A stretch of 5,931 nucleotides of DNA from Paracoccaceae bacterium (GCA_009920225.1 RGAJ01000127.1:1-5931); one strand, 5' to 3'; counted from the stretch's first letter, positions 1 through 5,823 are shown. Notes: a model not told the origin generated them from the letters alone. Program-made: numbers and translations.

Positions 1-430
1 CGATGCCAAAGAACACAATCGCCGGAATGAGGTAAACAAAGGTCGGAAGGGTCTGCATCAGGTCAAGCACAGGCACGAGCGAGCGATAGAGCCTCGGGCG
101 GTGCGCCGAGGCGATGCCGACAGGAACCCCCACGCCCATACAGACCACGCAGGCCGAGAGCACCAGAGTGAGGCTCTGCATCGTCTCTTTCCAATAATCC
201 TGATTGAGGATGAAGGCGAAGCCGATCAGGACAAGGAGACACGTTTTCCAGTTGCGCTGGATCACCCAAGTCAGTGCAACGAAGAGCGCAATGATCACAA
301 GGGGATGCGGCGTGATGAGCAGCCACAGGATACCGTCGATCAGGGTCTCCATCGCAGTTGAGAGGCTCTCGAAGAACCATTCGAAATTGTCTTTGAGCCA
401 ATCAAAAGCGGCTTTTGCCAGCCATCTCGA
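1..430 (-). pseudogene. proW: ProW-type glycine betaine/choline ABC transporter permease, 5'-truncated fragment
   Basis: Read on the minus strand, this frame is open from a stop at 482-484 to the left edge of the window. The recognisable part begins near [19 protein letters not shown] (about 416 downward). It continues through hydrophobic segments ([20 protein letters not shown], then [12 protein letters not shown], then LVLSACVVCMGVGVPVGIAS) into DLMQTLPTFVYLIPAIVFFG, a typical signature of ProW/OpuAB permeases. These inner-membrane subunits import glycine betaine, proline betaine or choline with an ATPase (ProV) and a binding protein (ProX). No ATG, GTG or TTG start lies upstream in frame before the sequence turns into an argB fragment. 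The only in-frame ATG (350-352) would remove the N-terminal segment. The gene has therefore probably lost its 5' end and promoter here. Its 3' part lies outside the window, so I cannot tell whether it is damaged elsewhere. The family call is firm; the choice between ProW and a choline-specific ChoW is not. Confidence 0.8.
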
Positions 431-572
431 GGCAATCGCCGCGGCGCTGAACGCAAAACGAATGTTGATGCTGACCGATGTTCAGGGAGTCCTGGATAAG
501 AATGGCAAATTGATCAGCAGTCTTAAGATTAGCGAGGCTGAAGCGTTGATCCATGATGGCACGGTCAGGGGC
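429..572 (+). pseudogene. argB: Internal fragment of acetylglutamate kinase (argB)
   Basis: The plus-strand frame starting at 429 reads [20 protein letters not shown], then [20 protein letters not shown], then IHDGTVRG. This matches the conserved core of N-acetylglutamate kinase: the (A)GAIAAAL.A.R...LTDV.GVLDK.G.LI region followed by ALI.DGT..GG, where full-length ArgB continues with MIPKVE. ArgB is the amino-acid-kinase-fold enzyme that phosphorylates N-acetylglutamate in arginine synthesis. Only about 48 of some 290 codons are present. The N-terminal nucleotide-binding half and the C-terminus are both missing, and the flanking DNA belongs to other genes (proW on the left, guaD on the right). 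The fragment has no frameshift and keeps the conserved residues, so the break looks fairly recent. It lies within an open frame running from 204 to 671, but the 204-428 part is merely the antisense of proW, so I do not call a chimeric gene. An intact argB presumably exists elsewhere in the genome (inference). Confidence 0.85.
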
Positions 573-1291
573 GCAATCGTTATGCAATCACTCCGCGGTT
601 CTCACCGACCTCGACACCAAAACAACTCAGGGCGCTTGGTGCGCTCTGGGCGGAACACCCAGATGTTTTGATGCAAACGCATCTGAGCGAACAGGTGGAT
701 GAAATCGAATGGGTCAAGGGATTGTTCCCGCAGGCCCGCGACTATCTTGATACATACGAAGCCTTTGGTTTGTTGGGCGCAAACGGGCTTTATGGTCATG
801 CAATCCATCTAGAGCCGCGTGAAATCGATCGTTTGCGCGATGTGGATGCGGCGGTCGTGCATTGTCCAACTTCAAATACATTCATCGGGTCTGGCTTGTT
901 TGATGCACGTGGCGTCATCGGGCACGGCATCCGAACCGGATTGGCAACAGACACGGGCGGCGGATCAAGCTTTTCGATGCTTCACACCATGGCTGCCGCT
1001 TATGAGATTGGCCAATTGCGCGGGACCGCCTTGCACGCAGCGGAACTGTTGTGGATGGGCACCTGCGGATCGGCCAAAGCCTTGCGATTGGATGGGGAAA
1101 TCGGGAACATCGCAAAGGGACACACCGCGGATATAGTCGCGATCAACTTGGCATCGACCCCCGCAATATCGCAACGTCACACCAAAGCCTTTGATATTTG
1201 GGATGCAGTGTTTGCCACCATCATGATGGGCGATGATCGTGCCATCGCACAAGTCTGGGTCGCGGGTGATCCTTATAAGGACGCCATATAA
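557..1291 (+). pseudogene. guaD: Guanine deaminase, 3' half only (N-terminally truncated)
   Basis: The frame reads [20 protein letters not shown] from 557 and stays open to the TAA at 1289-1291, giving about 244 residues of a family that is usually about 430 long. Guanine deaminase converts guanine to xanthine plus ammonia in purine catabolism, using one zinc held in an amidohydrolase barrel. Visible family motifs are [22 protein letters not shown] (zinc-ligand His), ARDYLDTYEAFGLLG, YGHAIHL, VHCPTSNTFIGSGLFD, GLATDTGGGSSFSM (metal-binding Asp) and the C-terminal IMMGDDRAIAQVWVAG. The N-terminal part, including the first zinc pair (HxH), is absent, replaced by the argB fragment. An ATG at 668 could start a 207-residue piece, but it would lack essential metal ligands and I see no convincing ribosome site before it. 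The reading frame is otherwise undamaged, so truncation was probably recent. Its last 19 bases overlap the 3' end of the convergent CAP-domain gene. Confidence 0.9.
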
Positions 1292-1737
1292 TCACATCCG
1301 GGGCGCGCCAAAACCATAACCCAAATTCCATCGCCGACATGGGCAATCCCGATTTCACGCGCCTTGCGATGTAACAAGATTTTGCGCGTGGGTGGATAGG
1401 CGTCCCATTTTTTCAACGCATCTTCGAAACTTGCGGCATGGGCTTCGATATTTTGGGCCACAAAGCAAAATTGATATCCTGCGTCTGACACCCGATTGCT
1501 CAGTTGGCTGCCGTCCGACCCTTTGTGGGACACAAACCCGTTGCGCATCATATCGGCCGCATGCGCCGACGCGATATCGTTCAAGGTCGGCGACGGAACC
1601 AAAACCGGCAGGGCGGATTGGGATCTGAATTCGTTCATTGTTCCTATTGCCACGTCGATGGGGTTGGCGCGCGCAGGCACACCGACCCCAACCATCGCCC
1701 CTAGCACAATAGTCATCAAGCGCATCATACTCACCAC
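1273..1737 (-). CDS. Secreted CAP-domain (SCP/PR-1-like, YkwD-type) protein
   Basis: This is a 154-residue protein. A basic N-terminus and hydrophobic stretch (LMTIVLGAMVGVGVPARA) form a signal peptide with likely cleavage after ARA at residue 24, so the product should be periplasmic or secreted. The rest is one CAP domain: LNDIASAHAADMMRNGFVSH (about 52-71) resembles the A..H..DM....F.SH.. core of bacterial YkwD-like proteins, followed by GSDGSQLSNRV, an AQNIEA segment (94-99) and the C-terminal REIGIAHVGDGIWVMVLARP strand. Two cysteines (91 and 148) could form a disulfide. The usual GENIA motif is AQNIEA here and the usual SPGHR is PPTRK, so two commonly conserved polar positions are changed. 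The molecular role of most bacterial CAP proteins is unknown. A GTG start at 1735-1737 is chosen because GGAG (1744-1747) lies 6 bases upstream; ATG codons at 1726-1728 and 1723-1725 are alternatives that would shorten the protein by only 3 or 4 residues. Confidence 0.8.
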   Translation of the reverse strand: MVSMMRLMTIVLGAMVGVGVPARANPIDVAIGTMNEFRSQSALPVLVPSPTLNDIASAHAADMMRNGFVSHKGSDGSQLSNRVSDAGYQFCFVAQNIEAHAASFEDALKKWDAYPPTRKILLHRKAREIGIAHVGDGIWVMVLARPGCDYMASL

Positions 1738-1844
1738 GTATTACTCCGAGTAAGATGCTACGTGCGAGGTTGCTTAGAAACAATTAACTGAAAGGTATGT
1801 CGTATTTATAAAAAGACCTATATCGTAATCCTATTTAGATAAAT
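1738..1844. promoter_or_regulatory. AT-rich spacer between deaminase and CAP gene; candidate CAP promoter region
   Basis: This stretch of about 107 bases separates the stop of the deaminase gene from the start of the CAP gene, both on the minus strand, and must hold any separate promoter of the latter. It is strongly AT-rich and contains TATAAA-like sequence on the minus strand around 1803-1812, but I cannot pick a convincing -35/-10 pair. The ribosome site of the CAP gene sits inside a near-palindrome, TTACTCCGAGTAA (1741-1753), with six-base arms. I see no GC-rich hairpin with a T-tract that would serve as a terminator for the deaminase, so read-through into the CAP gene is possible. Confidence 0.4.
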
Positions 1845-3185
1845 TTATATTCTATTTCTCAATTTAATAGCCAATTCGGATTGCTTTCGAATGGCGTGAT
1901 CCAGATTGATGGATGTCATTTGGCCATCCCGCACGATCTGGCGCCCTTCAACGATCAGGTGGGTCACCTTGTTTGGTCCCGCAAGAACCAAGGCGGCGGG
2001 ATCCCAACTGCCTGCAGTCTCTATCCCGCGCGCATCCCAAATTGCGATATCTGCGCGCTTGCCCACGGCAAGGCGGCCAACTTCGGGGCGCCCTAACACA
2101 TCCGCGCCACCACGGGTGGCGATTTCCAAGGCTTCGCGCGCGCTCATCGCGTCGGCACCGTTTTGCACCCGTTGCAACAGCATCGTTTGCCGCGCCTCAT
2201 TCATCAGGTTTCCGATGTCATTGCTGGCCGATCCATCGACGCCCAAGCCCACCTTGACACCATGATCACGCATCGACCGGATAGGTGCAATGCCCGACCC
2301 CAATCGGCAATTTGAACAGGGACAATGCGCAACCCCTGTCCCCGTTTTGGAAAACAGATTGATTTCATGTGCATCAAGCTTGACACAATGGGCGTGCCAA
2401 ACATCATTGCCCGTCCAACCCAAATCTTGGGCATATTGCCCCGGCCGACAGCCAAATTTTTCCAAGCTATAGGCCACATCTTCGTCATTCTCGGCCAAAT
2501 GCGTGTGCAAAAACACACCTTTGTCACGCGCCAAAAGCGCCGCGTCGCGCATCAGATCACGGCTGACCGAAAACGGTGAACAAGGGGCAACGCCCACACG
2601 GATCATCGCATCTTGTGCAGGGTTGTGAAATTTGTCGATGACACGAATACAATCTTCAAGGATTGCGTTTTCCTTTTCAACCAAATGATCCGGCGGAAGA
2701 CCACCGTTGCTTTCCCCGATGCTCATCGATCCACGGGTTGGGAAAAAGCGCATACCAATTTCAAGTGCCGCATCAATGGTATCATCCAACCGCGCCCCAT
2801 TGGGGTACAAATACAAATGATCGGATGTCATCGTACATCCCGACAAAGCAAGCTCGGCCAATCCAACAAGCGCCGAGACGCGCATTTCCTCAGGCCCGAA
2901 ATGTGACCAAATCGGATAGAGCGTTTGCAACCAGCCAAACAGCAACGCATCCTGCCCGCCGGGAACCGCGCGGGTCAAGGTTTGATAGAGATGATGGTGG
3001 GTATTCACCAAGCCGGGCGTTACGATATGGCCAGTTGCATCAATCACCTCGGCCCCGTGCGGCGTTGCCAATTTGGGGCCGATCTGCGTAATTTCGCCGC
3101 CCGACACGATCATATCACACTGCGTCAATTCACGCCGCGTCTCATCCATTGTCAGAATTGTATGTGCGTTTTTGATATGGATCAT
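1845..3185 (-). CDS. 8-oxoguanine deaminase-type amidohydrolase (AtzB/TrzN-like superfamily)
   Basis: This 446-residue cytosolic metal-dependent hydrolase fits the family length. Motifs in order: a beta-sandwich start (MIHIKNAHTILTMDE), TPGLVNTHHHLYQTLTRA with metal ligands His63 and His65, SGCTMTSDHLYLYP (115-128), TRGSMSIGESNGGLPPD (150-166), APCSPFSVS (200-208), LHTHLAENDEDVAYSLEKFG (226-245) with metal His229 and catalytic Glu232, VWHAHCVKLD (262-271), HCPCSNCRLGSG (287-298), and GLGVDGSASNDIGNL (313-327) with metal Asp317. The HHHLYQTLTRA, RGSM...GGLPPD and APCSPFSV set is characteristic of bacterial 8-oxoguanine deaminases, which turn 8-oxoguanine into urate plus ammonia. Related enzymes act on s-triazines or other purines, so substrate is inferred. 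The frame is open to an ATG at 3290, but the extra 35 residues overlap the phosphatase gene and do not resemble the family. ATG 3183-3185 places the start 7 bases after the phosphatase stop, with AAGG (3197-3200) upstream, suggesting coupled translation. Confidence 0.85.
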   Translation of the reverse strand: MIHIKNAHTILTMDETRRELTQCDMIVSGGEITQIGPKLATPHGAEVIDATGHIVTPGLVNTHHHLYQTLTRAVPGGQDALLFGWLQTLYPIWSHFGPEEMRVSALVGLAELALSGCTMTSDHLYLYPNGARLDDTIDAALEIGMRFFPTRGSMSIGESNGGLPPDHLVEKENAILEDCIRVIDKFHNPAQDAMIRVGVAPCSPFSVSRDLMRDAALLARDKGVFLHTHLAENDEDVAYSLEKFGCRPGQYAQDLGWTGNDVWHAHCVKLDAHEINLFSKTGTGVAHCPCSNCRLGSGIAPIRSMRDHGVKVGLGVDGSASNDIGNLMNEARQTMLLQRVQNGADAMSAREALEIATRGGADVLGRPEVGRLAVGKRADIAIWDARGIETAGSWDPAALVLAGPNKVTHLIVEGRQIVRDGQMTSINLDHAIRKQSELAIKLRNRI

Positions 3186-3192
3186 CGCATTC

Positions 3193-4020
3193 TTAACCTT
3201 GTGCAAATGGTGCAAGCAGCTCAAGCGCTTTTGCGTGAAGCACTGCATTCGCTGCTGCCAAGACCTGTCCGCCCTCATGGGCGGGACCACCAGACCAATC
3301 GGTCACAATGCCCCCTGCCGCAGTAATCACCGCAATGGGCGCTTGGATATCATAGGCGTTTAATCCCGCCTCAATCACCAAATCAATCTGCCCCGCCGCC
3401 AACAGCGCATAGGCATAACAATCCATGCCAAAGCGCGTTAATTTGCATCGCTGCGCCACCGCGTCAAATCCCGCACGCTCGGATTTTGTTCCGACTTCGG
3501 GAAATGTGGTAAAGAGGGTTGCATCAGACAAATCGGACGTGGCCGCCGTGGCCAGCGGATCTGTTCCATACGGATGCTCAACCGATGCAATCCCCAAGCC
3601 CCCGACGAACCGTTCGTTCATATAGGGCTGCGCGATCATACCAAACACAGGTCCCTGCCCGATCACCTCAAGCGCGATCAAAACCCCCCAAGTCGGTGTG
3701 CCCGAAATGAAACCGCGGGTGCCGTCAATCGGATCCAACACCCAGCGCAATCCGTTTTGTGACGCGACTTCGCCAAATTCCTCGCCCAAGATACCGTCAT
3801 GGGGGCGCATCTGTGCCAAAACATCGCGCATCGCGCGTTCTGCATTTCGATCTGCAACCGTTACAGGGTCGAAACCGGTCGCATCCTTGTTGTCACTGGC
3901 AATACGATATTTTCGAAAATGCGGTAAAATAGCATCGCGGGCCGCATCAGCCATCAGCTGAGCGACCCGCAAAATTTCAGATACGTCTAGATCAGGAATG
4001 TTCGTTTGCGTCACAACCAC
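3193..4020 (-). CDS. hisN: HisN-like phosphatase, inositol monophosphatase family (histidinol-phosphatase)
   Basis: This 275-residue protein has the complete metal-binding signature of the inositol monophosphatase family: DPVTVADRNAE (51-61), GILGEEFGE (76-84) with the metal-binding Glu, WVLDPIDGTRGFISGTPTWG (93-112) with Asp96 and Asp99, and AYDIQAPIAVITAAGG (222-237) with Asp224. The DGTRGFI...WG and FGMDCYAYALLAAGQIDLVIE (197-217) segments match the HisN type of histidinol-phosphatase, which releases phosphate from L-histidinol phosphate in histidine synthesis. Homologues also hydrolyse inositol or nucleotide phosphates, so the substrate is not certain. The gene lies 47 bases after the XRE regulator and 7 bases before the 8-oxoguanine deaminase, an operon layout that does not resemble a his operon. 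GTG 4018-4020 has AAGGAG (4025-4030) only 4 bases upstream, whereas GTG 4012-4014 has it at 10 bases. Either could be used, and they differ by two residues. Confidence 0.85.
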   Translation of the reverse strand: MVVTQTNIPDLDVSEILRVAQLMADAARDAILPHFRKYRIASDNKDATGFDPVTVADRNAERAMRDVLAQMRPHDGILGEEFGEVASQNGLRWVLDPIDGTRGFISGTPTWGVLIALEVIGQGPVFGMIAQPYMNERFVGGLGIASVEHPYGTDPLATAATSDLSDATLFTTFPEVGTKSERAGFDAVAQRCKLTRFGMDCYAYALLAAGQIDLVIEAGLNAYDIQAPIAVITAAGGIVTDWSGGPAHEGGQVLAAANAVLHAKALELLAPFAQG

Positions 4021-4067
4021 AGCGCTCCTTTAGTCAGGAATAGCGCTATGATATTTTTACAAAAGTA
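4021..4067 (-). promoter_or_regulatory. Spacer with paired AGCGCT stem and AT-rich hairpin before hisN
   Basis: The 47-base gap between the regulator stop and the phosphatase start contains two copies of the palindromic hexamer AGCGCT (4021-4026 and 4042-4047), which can pair as a stem with a 15-base loop. The phosphatase ribosome site (AAGGAG on the minus strand, 4025-4030) overlaps the proximal arm, so folding could mask it. Next to it, GATATTTTTACAAAAGTATC (4050-4069) is an imperfect AT-rich inverted repeat overlapping the stop codon of the regulator gene. It lacks the GC stem and T-run of a normal terminator. Function is inferred only. Confidence 0.35.
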
Positions 4068-4442
4068 TCAAGCAACGTCGCTGAGAGCGCGCGCCAATTC
4101 GAACAAACGACGGCGTTGGTTTTCAGGAATTGCATAATAAGAACGGATCAAATCCAGCGCTTCTTTGTCGGCCATCAAATCCGCAGGAGCCGACGTTTCC
4201 GCCCCTTTTTGTGCGTTTTCACTGTCTTCAATACCTTCAAAGAAAAAGCTAATCGTAACTTGCAATGCATTCGAAATGTCCCACAAACGCGATGCACTTA
4301 CACGGTTCGCGCCAGTTTCATATTTCTGGATTTGTTGGAATTTAATCCCAACATGTTCTGCCAACTGCTGTTGTGTCATACCAACAAGCCAACGACGATG
4401 GCGGATACGTTTACCCACATGAACGTCAACGGGGTGCGTCAT
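4068..4442 (-). CDS. XRE (Cro/CI)-family transcriptional regulator
   Basis: This is a 124-residue cytosolic DNA-binding protein. Residues about 7-65 form a lambda-repressor-type helix-turn-helix (VHVGKRIRHRRWLVGMTQQQ, then LAEHVGIKFQQIQKYETGAN, then RVSASRLWDISNAL), with the turn after LAEHVGI and the recognition helix at KFQQIQKYE. A linker (SFFFEGIEDSENAQKG...) leads to a C-terminal helical segment (EALDLIRSYYAIPENQRRRL). I recall closely similar short regulators as common in Roseobacter-group genomes, but I know of no proven target. The frame is open to an ATG at 4535, but I choose ATG 4440-4442. It has a GAGG ribosome site (4452-4455) at 9 bases, and the 31 residues before it (YAYQFWFCLFDKP...) do not look like this family and come from AT-rich control DNA. 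The gene is the first of a likely operon with the phosphatase and deaminase and is divergent from the oxidoreductase. Autoregulation through the palindromes upstream is plausible. Confidence 0.88.
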   Translation of the reverse strand: MTHPVDVHVGKRIRHRRWLVGMTQQQLAEHVGIKFQQIQKYETGANRVSASRLWDISNALQVTISFFFEGIEDSENAQKGAETSAPADLMADKEALDLIRSYYAIPENQRRRLFELARALSDVA

Positions 4443-4502
4443 TGTTAAGTCCCTCTCTTCTCCCGCTACGTCAGTAGCAGGTTTATCAAATAAACAAAAC
4501 CA

Positions 4503-4526
4503 AAATTGATAGGCATATATCAATTT
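4503..4526. repeat. Perfect 9+9 inverted repeat, candidate operator
   Basis: AAATTGATA (4503-4511) and TATCAATTT (4518-4526) are exact reverse complements separated by six bases (ggcata). The dyad lies about 60-85 bases upstream of the regulator start, a usual place for an XRE repressor operator. The core TATCAATT recurs once more as a single site at 4645-4652, nearer the oxidoreductase promoter. Binding by the neighbouring regulator is inference. Confidence 0.5.
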
Positions 4527-4696
4527 AGTTATCACTCGGTCGCATCCCAGTGTAGTTGTTATAGGTTAACACATTACAACCTGACGTAAAATGGCTAATA
4601 TTATCTAACGGTGTCCTAAAACGGATAGGTTCAATTGCAAGAAGTATCAATTCCCCCAATATTCCAACGGAATGTGAAACAATATCGATCTAGGGT

Positions 4697-4726
4697 TTGA
4701 CAGCTTTGGCCATCTAACTCTAGATA
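4697..4726 (+). promoter_or_regulatory. Candidate sigma-70 promoter of the quinone oxidoreductase gene
   Basis: A consensus -35 box TTGACA (4697-4702) is followed after 18 bases by TAGATA (4721-4726), a weak -10. Transcription would start near 4733, giving a very short leader that still contains the AAGGG ribosome site (4738-4742), 6 bases before the ATG at 4749. The -35 is convincing; the -10 matches the consensus at only three of six positions. Confidence 0.5.
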
Positions 4727-4748
4727 TGTCCATAAAAAAGGGTCCCAA

Positions 4749-5720
4749 ATGAAAGCGTTACAAGTCATCGAATTCAATCGCCCGATTGAACTGTTAGACG
4801 TTGATCTGCCCGCCCCGAAACAGGGCGAAGTGCGCATCAAAATCCACGCCTGTGGATTGAATTTTGCGGATCTTCTGATGCAAAAAGGCACCTATCAAGA
4901 CACCCCGACGCCCCCCTTCACCCTAGGGATGGAAGTGTCAGGCGTGGTTGATGCAATCGGTCCCGATACAGTCGCGCCCGAGGTTGGAACGCGGGTGGCC
5001 GTGTTTGGGGGACAGGGCGGATTGGCAGAATTTGGATGCTTTGACGCCGCGCGCTGTGTGGTCATTCCCGACGCCATGCCGTTTGTGGACGCTGCGGCGT
5101 TGCAAATCGCCTATGGCACGAGCCACGTCGCCCTTGATTACAAAGCACAGCTCAAGCCTGGCGAAACACTGCTGGTTCTTGGCGCGGCAGGCGGTGTCGG
5201 GCTCACCGCGGTAGAATTGGGTAAATTGATGGGCGCGCGCGTCATCGCAGTGGCGCGCGGCGTAGATAAATTGGCGGTGGCAAAAGCCGCCGGCGCAGAC
5301 CATGTCATCGACGCAACCGATGGCGATTTGCGCGATCAACTCAAGGCATTGGGCGGCGTCGATGTCGTCTATGATCCCGTGGGCGGCGATCAGTTCAAAT
5401 CTGCCTTTCGCGCCTGCAACCCCGAAGCGCGCATCATCGTGATCGGATTTGCCAGCGGCGACATCCCTCAAATTCCCGCCAACCACCTTTTGGTGAAAAA
5501 CCTCAGCGTGCTCGGATTTTACTGGGGGGGATATCTTGGGTTTAAACCGAATGTGGTCACGGACAGCCTAAAACAGCTGTTGGAATGGTATGCGGATGGG
5601 AAATTGCACCCGCATGTTTCGCATGCGCTCCCCTTTGATCAAGCAAACCAAGGCATGCAATTGCTGCGCGATCGCAAATCAACAGGAAAAGTTGTGATAA
5701 AAATTGACCAAAAATCCTGA
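4749..5720 (+). CDS. NADPH:quinone oxidoreductase-like protein (zinc-free MDR family)
   Basis: This complete 323-residue protein fits the usual length of the quinone oxidoreductase (QOR) branch of the medium-chain dehydrogenase/reductase superfamily. The N-terminal GroES-like domain (about 1-120) contains CGLNFADLLMQKGTYQ (35-50) and PFTLGMEVSGVVDAIG (56-71), where the GxE position characteristic of this branch is seen. The Rossmann domain (about 120-260) carries LVLGAAGGVGLTAVELGKLM (142-161), the NADPH-binding AAGGVG loop, and YDPVGGDQF (208-216). The C-terminus PFDQANQGMQLLRDRKSTGK (295-314) closes the fold. The catalytic and structural zinc cysteine clusters of alcohol dehydrogenases are absent, so the enzyme probably reduces quinones or activated alkenes (such as enoyl groups) with NADPH in the cytosol. 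The actual substrate cannot be read from sequence. It is divergent from the XRE regulator and has its own promoter and ribosome site. There is no obvious terminator after the stop; the nearest inverted repeat (AAAATC-ct-GATTTT, 5711-5724) is weak. Confidence 0.9.
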   Translation: MKALQVIEFNRPIELLDVDLPAPKQGEVRIKIHACGLNFADLLMQKGTYQDTPTPPFTLGMEVSGVVDAIGPDTVAPEVGTRVAVFGGQGGLAEFGCFDAARCVVIPDAMPFVDAAALQIAYGTSHVALDYKAQLKPGETLLVLGAAGGVGLTAVELGKLMGARVIAVARGVDKLAVAKAAGADHVIDATDGDLRDQLKALGGVDVVYDPVGGDQFKSAFRACNPEARIIVIGFASGDIPQIPANHLLVKNLSVLGFYWGGYLGFKPNVVTDSLKQLLEWYADGKLHPHVSHALPFDQANQGMQLLRDRKSTGKVVIKIDQKS

Positions 5721-5750
5721 TTTTAGTGTAAAAATATACAACGAATAATC

Positions 5751-5783
5751 TTGAAATGACCTTGAGCCGTCATAATATATAAT
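5751..5783 (+). promoter_or_regulatory. Candidate promoter of the Bax-inhibitor-like gene
   Basis: The spacer between the oxidoreductase stop and the next start holds a perfect TATAAT (5778-5783) inside an AT-rich run, and a TTGAAA (5751-5756) that pairs better with the overlapping TAATAT (5773-5778) at 16 bases. The exact boxes are uncertain, but this gene probably has its own promoter. Confidence 0.4.
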
Positions 5784-5823
5784 GCAATGGGATATCTCCC
5801 GCAGGGATTTTGGAGACGACAAA

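Larger units (their letters stand above)
4443..4748. promoter_or_regulatory. Divergent control region between XRE regulator and quinone oxidoreductase
   Basis: These 306 bases contain no convincing gene. They are AT-rich and hold several inverted repeats: GCTAC-gtca-GTAGC (4465-4478), GTTTAT-caa-ATAAAC (4481-4495), AAATTGATA-ggcata-TATCAATTT (4503-4526), and ATTCC-aac-GGAAT (4661-4673). The element TATCAATT occurs three times (4504-4511 on the minus strand, 4518-4525 and 4645-4652 on the plus strand). An eight-base pair TACGTCAG (4467-4474) and CTGACGTA (4581-4588) faces inward across the region. The plus-strand promoter of the oxidoreductase is at the right end. I could not settle on a -35/-10 pair for the regulator gene. 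Confidence 0.6.

Noticed and set aside
63..401. Minus-strand 112-codon open frame
   Set aside because: It is an off-frame shadow of the proW reading frame, with no membrane segments or family resemblance.
204..671. A 155-codon plus-strand open frame that includes the argB piece
   Set aside because: Its first half is the antisense of proW and its end is out-of-frame guaD; only 429-572 has homology, so it is not a gene.
1..1291. Mobile element or integron as cause of the scrambled genes
   Set aside because: I found no transposase, integrase, terminal inverted repeats or target duplications at the breakpoints in this window.
1839..1848. ATAAATTTAT palindrome at the deaminase stop codon
   Set aside because: A ten-base AT-only palindrome in AT-rich DNA is likely chance and has no terminator features.
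3186..3290. N-terminal extension of the deaminase to an ATG at 3290
   Set aside because: It overlaps the phosphatase coding sequence and has no family similarity; the start at 3185 fits the family and the operon spacing.
4443..4535. N-terminal extension of the XRE regulator to an ATG at 4535
   Set aside because: The residues come from AT-rich control DNA, include the palindromes, and a good ribosome site precedes the ATG at 4442.
4938..5486. Long minus-strand open frame of 182 codons opposite the oxidoreductase
   Set aside because: It is antisense to a well-conserved gene and is explained by the codon bias of the plus strand.
5711..5724. AAAATC-ct-GATTTT inverted repeat at the oxidoreductase stop, considered as a terminator
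   Set aside because: The loop of two bases and AT-rich stem are too weak for an intrinsic terminator.
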